Positions 1-6,049 of a stretch of DNA of 10,000 nt are shown piece by piece. Under the pieces are notes generated by a model. The model was not told the origin of the DNA and searched no databases. It worked only from the letters and a program-made list of their open reading frames with translations. Where the stretch lies: positions 1-10,000 of the forward strand of contig JAIWOH010000139.1 of the NCBI GenBank assembly GCA_020216985.1. The letters run 5' to 3'. Position numbers and translations under genes: made by a program. Source of the DNA: Nitrospira sp. GTDB lineage: Bacteria > Nitrospirota > Nitrospiria > Nitrospirales > Nitrospiraceae. Each line of letters starts with the position of its first letter. Position 1 is the first letter of the stretch.

Positions 1-63
1 CTGGCGTTGGAGCAGATCGATCGAGTTTATCGCGTGCTGATTCGTCGGGAGGACAACGAGTGA
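1..63 (+). CDS. C-terminal tail of an unidentified protein (5' end outside window)
   Basis: Frame 1 is open from the first base to a TGA at 61-63 and would encode the last 20 residues of a protein, reading LALEQIDRVYRVLIRREDNE. The tail is amphipathic and charged, as expected for a C-terminal helix. Plus frame 2 stops at 38-40, and frame 3 stays open only by running into the opposite-strand gene, so frame 1 is the most likely coding frame. It would converge on the rsmI-like gene with only 9 nt between the stop codons. Twenty codons are too few to identify a family, and the stretch could be chance; confidence rests on tight convergent packing and protein-like composition. Confidence 0.4.
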   Translation: MALEQIDRVYRVLIRREDNE

Positions 64-72
64 TTCAGGCTT

Positions 73-807
73 TCAGCCTTGCGTGTCCCGCCTCCGTTCA
101 TTTCTTTTTGTTCTCCCGCTGATGACGAGCGTAATGTTGGAGAAGGCGGGGTGTGACGCCAGCAGATTTTGTATCTGGCGAGCAGTTCCCCTCAGGATTC
201 GTTCAGAGGGAGTAGTCAGGTTGCAGGCTAACGTGAGGTGACGTCGGGGGGCCGTCTCCTCGATCGTGCTCAGCACGAAAGACAGCGAGTCGATCGTGCA
301 GAAGGCGACGATCGCGGTTTCACCGGCCAGATGGCCGGCAAGGCGACGACGAATAGCTCCTTTTGAGTCCGGTAGCTGCCCAAGAAATAGGAAACAGTCG
401 GTCGGAAGTCCTGCGACAGAAAGCGCCGCCGTCAGGGCCGACGGTCCGGGAATCGACACGACGCGAATGTCGTGGGCATGGGCGGAAGTCACCAAGATGG
501 AGCCGGGATCGGCAATCATCGGTGACCCGCAATCCGATACAAGAACGATTCGCCAGCCCTGTTTCAAGCGATCGATTAAAACCGCTGCTTTCTGCTTAAT
601 GCCCGTCGGTCCGTAACTTGTCAACGCCGTGTCGATGCCGTGATGGGTCAGTAATCGACGGGTGGCTGCCGGGTCTTCCGAGGCAATGAGGTCGGCATCG
701 CGTAGTACTCGAAGAGCGCGTAAGGTGATATCGTCGGCATGCCCGATCGGCACGGCGACAAGATAGAGAATCCCTTCTCTCCTTTGTTGACTCTGCTTAA
801 GGCTCAT
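73..807 (-). CDS. rsmI: RsmI-type tetrapyrrole methylase family protein (16S rRNA C1402 2'-O-methyltransferase-like), divergent
   Basis: The 244-aa protein belongs to the SAM-dependent tetrapyrrole methylase superfamily and most resembles RsmI, which 2'-O-methylates C1402 of 16S rRNA. Visible landmarks are LYLVAVPIG (14-22) followed by DDITLRAL, SEDPAATRRLL (43-53), LVSDCGSPMIADPG (89-102), PGPSALTAALSVAGLP (120-135) and FLGQLPDSKG (141-150). Several positions usually kept in RsmI differ: Asn after PIG is His23, the EDTR element reads EDPA, the HxHNE element is absent, SDAGTP reads SDCGSP, and the YESPHR element is replaced by FCTIDSL near 169-175. The start is ATG at 805-807, with AAGGA about 9 nt upstream on the minus strand. 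Length is slightly short for RsmI (usually about 270-290 aa). It is transcribed divergently from the heme operon. Family membership is solid; the substrate is uncertain and a second, canonical rsmI may exist elsewhere. Confidence 0.8.
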   Translation of the reverse strand: MSLKQSQQRREGILYLVAVPIGHADDITLRALRVLRDADLIASEDPAATRRLLTHHGIDTALTSYGPTGIKQKAAVLIDRLKQGWRIVLVSDCGSPMIADPGSILVTSAHAHDIRVVSIPGPSALTAALSVAGLPTDCFLFLGQLPDSKGAIRRRLAGHLAGETAIVAFCTIDSLSFVLSTIEETAPRRHLTLACNLTTPSERILRGTARQIQNLLASHPAFSNITLVISGRTKRNERRRDTQG

Positions 808-816
808 CGATATAAT
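787..816 (+). promoter_or_regulatory. Predicted sigma70-type promoter for the heme operon
   Basis: A -35 box TTGACT (787-792) and a perfect -10 box TATAAT (811-816) are separated by 18 nt, so transcription would begin near 823 and leave a leader of about 55 nt before the membrane-protein start at 879. The boxes sit in and just beyond the first codons of the divergent rsmI-like gene; the -10 also covers part of that gene's ribosome binding region, so the two transcription units share DNA here. No comparable pair was found in the other intergenic gaps of the run. This is pattern recognition only. Confidence 0.6.
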
Positions 817-878
817 TCCTTGCTAATCTTCACAATTTCGCCGCCGGCCAGGAACGGGATTGGGAAAAGGCGCGTCCG

Positions 879-1682
879 ATGGCCTCAGTCTGTTTCACGA
901 TTACCATGGCGCTGTATCTCGCGGCTACGATCTCGTTTCTCGTTTATTTGTTGCGACGTTCCGATGCCCTATCAAACATTTCTCTGGGAATTACAGCCGT
1001 AGGGTTTCTGTTTCATACCGTTGCATTGGCTGCCAAAGCGGCGGCCTCCTCTTCGTCGTCCCACCCCAGTTTCTTCGAAGCGCTGTCCTTCTTTTCCTGG
1101 ATGATCATCCTTGTTTTTCTCCTGGTGGAGTTCCGGCATCGCATTCCCGTGCTTGGTTCATTCATGGTTCCGCTTGCGCTGATGTCGTTGGTCTCGGCGG
1201 CCGCGTTGCCGGAGACCGTTCCCACCCTGAAGCCCGTTTTTAAGACGTTGTGGATTCACGTGGCGTTGAGCATGTTGGGTGCCGTCGGGTTTGCGGTGGG
1301 ATTTGTGGCTGGGGTGATGTATTTGATTCAAGAACGCCTGCTGAAATCGAAACGGTTCAATGTGCTCTACAGCAAACTGCCCGCTCTCGATTTTCTGGAC
1401 CGTTTGAATCAGCAATCCATCGTGTTGGGATTTCCGCTGCTGACCTTGGGGATCGTCACCGGCGCGATCTCCGCCGAATTCTCGCGCGGTTCGTATATGA
1501 CGTGGAATCCCGAGCAGACAGGAGCGGTGGTCACCTGGTTATTCTATTTCGTCGTGTTGTTGGGGCGTCTGACGGTCGGATGGCGGGCGAAGCGGGCCGC
1601 ATATTTGACGGTGGTCGGATTCGCCTGCGTCATCCTGACGTTGGTCGGAGTCGTGCTTAAGGGCCATGGAGATGTGTCGTGA
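879..1682 (+). CDS. ccsA: CcsA/HemX-family integral membrane protein (cytochrome c assembly family)
   Basis: This 267-aa protein is strongly hydrophobic with about eight predicted membrane helices (roughly residues 7-25, 35-53, 67-84, 92-110, 124-147, 181-199, 213-230 and 240-260), matching the CcsA/HemX group of the cytochrome c assembly family. Two conserved-type histidines are visible, H46 in FLFHTVAL and H127 in WIHVALSMLG. The Trp-rich heme-handling loop is only partly kept, as SYMTWNPEQTG plus W220 (about 205-220), and the His usually following it is missing. The protein may therefore be a HemX-like factor rather than a full cytochrome c heme lyase component. HemX in Bacillus subtilis lies in the hem operon and lowers HemA levels. 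The start is ATG 879 with AAAAGG 8 nt upstream; ATG 906 is possible but has no binding site. It is the first gene of the run, and its stop lies 1 nt before the preferred hemA start, suggesting translational coupling. Confidence 0.85.
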   Translation: MASVCFTITMALYLAATISFLVYLLRRSDALSNISLGITAVGFLFHTVALAAKAAASSSSSHPSFFEALSFFSWMIILVFLLVEFRHRIPVLGSFMVPLALMSLVSAAALPETVPTLKPVFKTLWIHVALSMLGAVGFAVGFVAGVMYLIQERLLKSKRFNVLYSKLPALDFLDRLNQQSIVLGFPLLTLGIVTGAISAEFSRGSYMTWNPEQTGAVVTWLFYFVVLLGRLTVGWRAKRAAYLTVVGFACVILTLVGVVLKGHGDVS

Positions 1683-1683
1683 C

Positions 1684-3060
1684 ATGCACGTAATTGTTGT
1701 GGGATTAAGCCATAAGACGGCTCCGATCGAGATCAGAGAAAAGTTGGCCGTTCCGGAAAGCCGGTTGGGAGAAGCGCTGAACCGGCTGTGTTCGTACGAG
1801 GGGGTCAGAGAGGGGATGCTGCTCTCGACCTGCAATCGCGTGGAAGTTTATTCGGTCGTCGAAGATGTGGAAGTTGGGCACGAACGCATCCAGGAATTCC
1901 TGGCGGATACGAACCTGTCGTTGTCCTCTGAGCAACTGACGCCGCACCTGTACTGGTATACCGGTGATCGAGCGATCGCCCATTTGTTTCGAGTGGCGGC
2001 GAGCCTCGATTCAATGGTCGTCGGCGAGTCGCAGATTCTGGGCCAACTGAAAGACGCCTTCGAGGTCGCCCTGGCGCACAAAACGACGGGCGTCATCATG
2101 AACAAGATCGTCAAGAAGGCCATTTCGGTCGCGAAGCGGGTGAGGACGGAGACGAAGATCGCCGAAACGGCGGTTTCCGTAAGTTATGCGGCGGTCGAGC
2201 TGGCCAAGAAGATTTTTTCCAATCTTGACGAGAAGACCGTGATGCTCGTGGGAGCCGGGGAGATGGCGAAGTTGGCGGCGCGGCATTTGATCGCCCAGGG
2301 AGTGCGACAGGTGCGGATTACGACGAGAACGCCGCAGCACGCGATTGATTTGGCCGACAAGTTCGGCGGAACGCCTATTCCATTCGACCATTTCAAAGAT
2401 GAAATGGCGGCGGCGGACATCGTGTTGGTTTCCACAGGGGCATCGCATTATCTCGTCGGTGCGGAAGACGTGCAACGGGCGGTCGACAAGCGGGGGAACC
2501 GCCCGATGTTTTTGATCGACATCTCGGTCCCGCGCAACATTGATCCGGCTGTCCGGCACGTCGACAATGCGTTTTTGTTCGACATCGACGACTTGACGCA
2601 TCGGGTCCAACAGAATCGGGAAGAGCGGCTTCAGGAGGCGGAAAAGGCGGAGCGGATGATCGTGGAAGAAGTTGCCGTTGCCGTCGAATGGATGAAATCA
2701 TTGGAAGTGACTCCGACGATCATCGCGTTGCGCAATCGCGTGGACGAAATTAAGCGAATGGAAGTCGAGCGGGTCCTTGGTCGATTATCGCACCTCTCGC
2801 CGCAAGACCGTGAATTGGTGGAGGGACTGGCGTCCTCAATTGTGAACAAGTTGATTCATCGAACTATGGTGACTCTGAAGGCGGAAGTGAATTCGTCGAA
2901 CGGTCCGGCCTTTGTCGAAGCCGCTCGCCGGTTTTTTTATCTTGACCGGCCTTCCCCTTCTGATCTGTCCGAAGCGGATCGATCGCGGTATCTCGCCGGC
3001 CGGTCTCGTGCTTCAGACCGGGAAGAGTCTGAATCGGTCGCTCACAAGCAGGTTCGTTGA
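1684..3060 (+). CDS. hemA: Glutamyl-tRNA reductase
   Basis: HemA reduces the glutamate on charged tRNA-Glu to glutamate-1-semialdehyde with NADPH, the committed first step of the C5 tetrapyrrole pathway in the cytoplasm. Read from ATG 1684 the protein has 458 aa and opens with the family signature VVGLSHKTAP (5-14). The catalytic cysteine is C50 in LLSTCNRVEVY, followed by the DSMVVGESQILGQ segment. The Rossmann NADPH domain contains MLVGAGEMAKLAARHL, and the C-terminal dimerisation helices contain LVEGLASSIVNKLIHR. In-frame ATGs at 1666 and 1672 would add six or four residues; 1672 has AAGGG at a good 8-nt distance, whereas 1684 has GGAG 12 nt upstream. I prefer 1684 because it matches the usual start of the family. 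The gene begins 1 nt after the membrane-protein stop. HemL, which uses its product, is not in this window. Confidence 0.96.
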   Translation: MHVIVVGLSHKTAPIEIREKLAVPESRLGEALNRLCSYEGVREGMLLSTCNRVEVYSVVEDVEVGHERIQEFLADTNLSLSSEQLTPHLYWYTGDRAIAHLFRVAASLDSMVVGESQILGQLKDAFEVALAHKTTGVIMNKIVKKAISVAKRVRTETKIAETAVSVSYAAVELAKKIFSNLDEKTVMLVGAGEMAKLAARHLIAQGVRQVRITTRTPQHAIDLADKFGGTPIPFDHFKDEMAAADIVLVSTGASHYLVGAEDVQRAVDKRGNRPMFLIDISVPRNIDPAVRHVDNAFLFDIDDLTHRVQQNREERLQEAEKAERMIVEEVAVAVEWMKSLEVTPTIIALRNRVDEIKRMEVERVLGRLSHLSPQDRELVEGLASSIVNKLIHRTMVTLKAEVNSSNGPAFVEAARRFFYLDRPSPSDLSEADRSRYLAGRSRASDREESESVAHKQVR

Positions 3061-3084
3061 GCTGTCGCCGGCGTGAACGGAAAA

Positions 3085-4044
3085 ATGGCGGGGATGTCGG
3101 TGTCACCGGATCATCGATCGGCTTTAGTTATCGGAACAAGAGGAAGCAAACTCGCGCTCCAACAGAGTGAATGGTTTCGATCGCGTGTTCAAGCTGTCGC
3201 GCCGAATGTCGGCGTGACATTGCGCAAGATTCAAACGTCCGGCGATAAAATCCTCGATGTGCCGTTGGCCAAGATCGGCGGAAAGGGGCTCTTCGTCAAA
3301 GAAATCGAGGAAGCCCTGCTCGCCGGCGAGATCGATCTCGCCGTTCACAGCATGAAGGATGTACCGGCTGAAATGCCGGGGGGGCTCGACATCCTCTGCG
3401 TGCCCTCCCGCGAAGACGCTCGCGATGCCTTGATCAGCCGAGACGGACGAAGATTCAAGGACCTGCCGCTCGGCGCTGTGATCGGCACCGCGAGCCTGCG
3501 CCGGCAAGCGCAGCTCCTCGGCCTCAGACCCGACCTTCGGGTCAGCCTGTTGCGAGGCAATCTCGACACTCGCCTCAGAAAGTTGAAAGAAGGAGATTTC
3601 GACGCCATCGTCCTGGCCGCAGCCGGATTGCATCGGTTGGCGTGGGCCGGGGAGATTACCGAGTATCTCGATCCGATCGTCAGCTTGCCGGCGATCGGCC
3701 AGGGAGCGTTGGGCATTCAAGGACGAAGCGATGACAGTTTTGTGCGTTCGATTCTGGAGCCGCTCAACGATCCGGTCACGCGAACGGCCGTGACCGCGGA
3801 ACGTGCGTTCTTGCGTCGGCTGGAGGGAGGCTGCCAAATACCGATCGCCGCTCATGCGACGGTGTTCGAGGGACAGGTCTGGCTGGATGGGCTCGTGGCC
3901 AGCGTCGATGGAAAGACCATCATTCGAGATCAGATTCAAGGCGCAAAAGAGAATGCCTTCGCAATAGGTGTTCAATTGGCCGAACGATTGCTCGCGAGGG
4001 GCGGCGACCGAATCCTTCGAGACATTTATGGAACCGATCGATGA
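3085..4044 (+). CDS. hemC: Porphobilinogen deaminase (hydroxymethylbilane synthase)
   Basis: HemC polymerises four porphobilinogens into 1-hydroxymethylbilane using a covalently attached dipyrromethane cofactor. From ATG 3085 the protein has 319 aa, near the usual 300-320. It shows the N-terminal IGTRGSKLALQQ (16-27), the catalytic aspartate D92 in VHSMKDVP, the arginine-containing IGTASLRRQAQ, LRGNLDTRL, and the cofactor-binding cysteine C250 in LEGGCQIPIAAHA. All key elements are intact. The start is ambiguous: GTG 3073, ATG 3085 and ATG 3094 are in frame and none has a strong ribosome binding site; ATG 3085 has a weak CGGA-type site and lies 24 nt after hemA. The stop overlaps the start of the next gene by 4 nt (ATGA), so hemC and cobA-hemD are likely translationally coupled and their products act in consecutive steps. 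Confidence 0.95.
   Translation: MAGMSVSPDHRSALVIGTRGSKLALQQSEWFRSRVQAVAPNVGVTLRKIQTSGDKILDVPLAKIGGKGLFVKEIEEALLAGEIDLAVHSMKDVPAEMPGGLDILCVPSREDARDALISRDGRRFKDLPLGAVIGTASLRRQAQLLGLRPDLRVSLLRGNLDTRLRKLKEGDFDAIVLAAAGLHRLAWAGEITEYLDPIVSLPAIGQGALGIQGRSDDSFVRSILEPLNDPVTRTAVTAERAFLRRLEGGCQIPIAAHATVFEGQVWLDGLVASVDGKTIIRDQIQGAKENAFAIGVQLAERLLARGGDRILRDIYGTDR
3324..3343. repeat. Perfect 20-bp palindrome inside hemC
   Basis: Ten bases, CGGCGAGATC, are followed immediately by their exact reverse complement, centred between 3333 and 3334. The DNA encodes the conserved AGEIDLAV stretch just before the HSMKD motif, so protein constraint contributes to the sequence. It could be a binding site for a dimeric regulator or a cruciform-prone element, but coding constraint is the simplest explanation. 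Confidence 0.6.
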
Positions 4045-5603
4045 AAGCCGAAGGAGCAAAGGGCAAGGTGTATTTAGTCGGCGCCGGACCGGGCGACCCC
4101 AAACTGTTGACCATTCGCGGTTTGGAGTGCCTCACACGAGCGGATGTGGTGCTCTACGATTATCTGGCGAATTCGGAACTTCTGAAACATGCGCCGAATG
4201 AGACGGAGCGGATCTATGTCGGCCGGCGGGGGCGGGGAAAATATCCCGACCAAGATGAGATCACCCGATTGTTGATCGAACGGGCGCGGCAAGGAAAAGT
4301 TGTTGTGCGACTCAAAGGCGGAGATCCGTTCGTGTTTGGACGGGGAGGCGAAGAAGCGGAAGCTCTGGCGTCGGCCGGCGTCGATTTTGAAGTTGTTCCC
4401 GGCGTCACGGCCGCGATTGCGGCTCCGGCCTATGCCGGGATTCCCGTCACTCACAGAACCATGGCTTCCACGGTGACGTTTGTGACCGGACACGAAGATC
4501 CGGAGAAGCCGTCGACGGGAGTGGAATGGTCTCGGCTCGCAACCAGCCACGGCACGCTCGTGTTTCTGATGGGTGTCAAAAATCTCGGATCGATTACGGC
4601 CAATTTGGTGGCTGAAGGGCGATCGCCCGACACGCCGGCGGCGGTGATTCGGTGGGGAACCAGAGCCTCGCAGCAGACGATCGTCGGGACTTTGGCCGAC
4701 ATTGCCGCCAAAGCGGAAGCGGCGAAGCTTGAGCCGCCCGCGGTGATCGTCGTAGGGGAGGTGGTGCGTCTCCGGTCACAGCTCAATTGGTTCGAGACCA
4801 AGCCGCTCTTTGGGAAGCGTGTGCTGATGACAAGGGCTCAAGAGCAGGCTTGGGAACTGGCCGAGTTGCTGGCCGCGCACGGGGCCGAGCCGATCGAAGC
4901 TCCGACAATCCGGATCATGCCGCCGGCTGAGTGGGGGGCGGTCGATCGGGCCATCGCCGACATCGGTTCCTACGACTGGATCATCTTCACCAGCGTCAAT
5001 GGGGTGAATCGATTCATGACCAGATTGCGCGCGAGCGGATTCGATGTGCGTTGTCTGGCCGGACGGTTGATTTGTTGTATCGGGCCGCGCACGGCTCAAG
5101 AGATCGAGAAGTTCGGAGTCAAGGCGGACGTCATTCCGACCGATTACCAGGCGGAAGGCATTCTCGGCGCTCTGGGCGGCTTGGATGCCCGAACAAGGCG
5201 TGTGCTTATCCCGCGGGCGGAAGTGGCGCGCGAAGTGCTCCCGGACGAATTGCGGGCCCGAGGGGCTCATGTCGATGTCGTATCGGTGTATAGGACGGTG
5301 ATTCCGAACGGAGACGGTGAACACTGGCGGCGGCTGTTGGCTGAGGGGCAGGTTCATGTGGTCACGTTTACCAGCTCGTCCACGGTCCGCAATTTCGTGG
5401 CCATGGTCGGGGGAGCGGCGCAGGCGATCGCCCTCTTGCGATCGGTCGTCGTGGCCGTGATAGGACCGATTACGGCGGGGACCCTGGAAGAATTCGGCAT
5501 GACGGCCTCGATCATGCCCGATGAAAATACGATTCCGGCGTTGGTCGACGCCATCGTGCGGTATTATGAAAGCCGGGCGAACATTCCGGCAAGGACGTCG
5601 TAG
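4041..5603 (+). CDS. cobA-hemD: Fused uroporphyrinogen-III C-methyltransferase / uroporphyrinogen-III synthase (CobA-HemD)
   Basis: This 520-aa protein joins two enzymes. Residues about 8-250 form the SAM-dependent methyltransferase (SUMT) with VYLVGAGPGDPKLLT (10-24), LKGGDPFVFGRGGEE (from 91), VPGVTAAIAAPAYAGIPVTHR, FVTGHE and PAVIVVGEVVRLR. It converts uroporphyrinogen III to precorrin-2. Residues about 257-515 form the HemD synthase, starting at FGKRVLMTR and including IIFTSVNGVNRF, VVTFTSSSTVRNF and VIGPITAGTLEEFG, elements that line the cleft between the two HemD lobes. HemD cyclises hydroxymethylbilane with inversion of ring D. The fusion places uroporphyrinogen III formation and its methylation on one polypeptide, favouring siroheme, cobalamin or heme d1; the heme branch needs release of the intermediate. 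CobA-HemD fusions are known in several phyla. The gene overlaps hemC by 4 nt. Both halves look complete, with no frameshift. Confidence 0.95.
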   Translation: MKAEGAKGKVYLVGAGPGDPKLLTIRGLECLTRADVVLYDYLANSELLKHAPNETERIYVGRRGRGKYPDQDEITRLLIERARQGKVVVRLKGGDPFVFGRGGEEAEALASAGVDFEVVPGVTAAIAAPAYAGIPVTHRTMASTVTFVTGHEDPEKPSTGVEWSRLATSHGTLVFLMGVKNLGSITANLVAEGRSPDTPAAVIRWGTRASQQTIVGTLADIAAKAEAAKLEPPAVIVVGEVVRLRSQLNWFETKPLFGKRVLMTRAQEQAWELAELLAAHGAEPIEAPTIRIMPPAEWGAVDRAIADIGSYDWIIFTSVNGVNRFMTRLRASGFDVRCLAGRLICCIGPRTAQEIEKFGVKADVIPTDYQAEGILGALGGLDARTRRVLIPRAEVAREVLPDELRARGAHVDVVSVYRTVIPNGDGEHWRRLLAEGQVHVVTFTSSSTVRNFVAMVGGAAQAIALLRSVVVAVIGPITAGTLEEFGMTASIMPDENTIPALVDAIVRYYESRANIPARTS

Positions 5604-5633
5604 ACGATACAGCGACTATAAAAAGACGAGAAA

Positions 5634-5639
5634 AGGAGG
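5634..5639 (+). promoter_or_regulatory. Strong Shine-Dalgarno site before the CBS-domain gene
   Basis: A full consensus AGGAGG lies 8 nt before ATG 5648, in the 44-nt gap after cobA-hemD, the longest gap in the run. It fixes the start of the CBS protein. All other genes in the run have weaker or poorly spaced sites, so this cistron is probably translated independently and more strongly than its neighbours. Confidence 0.85.
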
Positions 5640-5647
5640 AAAGCGGC

Positions 5648-6043
5648 ATGGTTCCAGTGAAGTCATTCATGATTCCACGAGAAAAATTCGTGACGGTGCA
5701 GCGGGATACGGACGCCCAGACGGCGGCCAGGATTATGCGCGACAAGGGAATCGGCAGCCTGTTTGTGACCAATGATCGTGAAATCATCGGCATTGTGACG
5801 GATACGGACATGATGCGTCGAGTGGTGGCCGCAGGAGCGGATGCCACCAAGACGACAGTGGAGCAGATCATGTCCGCTCCTATCATGACCATCGAAGATA
5901 ACAAAACGCTCCTCGACGCCAACGATTTGATGGCTCAGTCTCATGTGCGTCATTTGGGAGTGAGTCGAGACGGAAAACTGGTGGGGATGATTTCCGTCCG
6001 CGATCTGGTCGTGTTTTTGACGAATCTGCCTCGAAAGAAGTAG
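5648..6043 (+). CDS. Two-CBS-domain protein (putative adenine-nucleotide-binding regulatory module)
   Basis: The 131-aa protein consists almost entirely of a CBS pair (Bateman module). CBS1 spans about residues 6-62, with TVQRDTDAQTAARIMRDKGI and the strand-loop-helix IIGIVTDTDMMRRV. CBS2 spans about 73-126, with MTIEDNKTLLDANDLM, RHLGVSRDGKLVGMISVRDLV and a short basic tail NLPRKK. CBS pairs commonly bind AMP, ATP, NAD(H) or SAM and act as energy or cofactor sensors; the TDTD and SVRD segments match the usual phosphate-ribose contact position. No catalytic, DNA-binding or membrane domain is attached, so it would act through a partner. It sits between cobA-hemD and hemB, 6 nt before hemB, with a consensus ribosome binding site. 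A regulatory link to tetrapyrrole synthesis is an inference from position only; it may equally be a general stress or energy sensor. Confidence 0.92.
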   Translation: MVPVKSFMIPREKFVTVQRDTDAQTAARIMRDKGIGSLFVTNDREIIGIVTDTDMMRRVVAAGADATKTTVEQIMSAPIMTIEDNKTLLDANDLMAQSHVRHLGVSRDGKLVGMISVRDLVVFLTNLPRKK

Positions 6044-6049
6044 GGCTGC

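Noticed and set aside
67..79. Inverted repeat AGGCT-TTC-AGCCT at the convergent gene ends as a bidirectional terminator
   Set aside because: The stem is only 5 bp with a 3-nt loop and no T-run on either strand, so it is too weak to call.
266..616. Plus-strand open frame opposite the rsmI-like gene
   Set aside because: The minus-strand translation shows tetrapyrrole-methylase motifs; the plus-strand frame shows none.
2011..2610. A 199-codon minus-strand open frame opposite hemA, and similar long antisense frames opposite hemC (3124-4059) and cobA-hemD (4776-5357)
   Set aside because: All overlap strongly conserved enzymes and have shadow-like, low-complexity basic composition.
3061..3084. 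Terminator or attenuator between hemA and hemC
   Set aside because: The gap holds only a short CGCCGGCG palindrome and no T-run; the genes look co-transcribed.
3527..3543. Six-base-pair hairpin GACCCG/CGGGTC within hemC
   Set aside because: Short, inside conserved coding sequence, and of a size expected by chance in GC-rich DNA.
5604..5647. Possible internal promoter (TATAAA at 5617-5622) before the CBS gene
   Set aside because: No recognisable -35 box at 16-18 nt spacing and no extended -10; the A-rich sequence is better explained as leader for the strong ribosome binding site.
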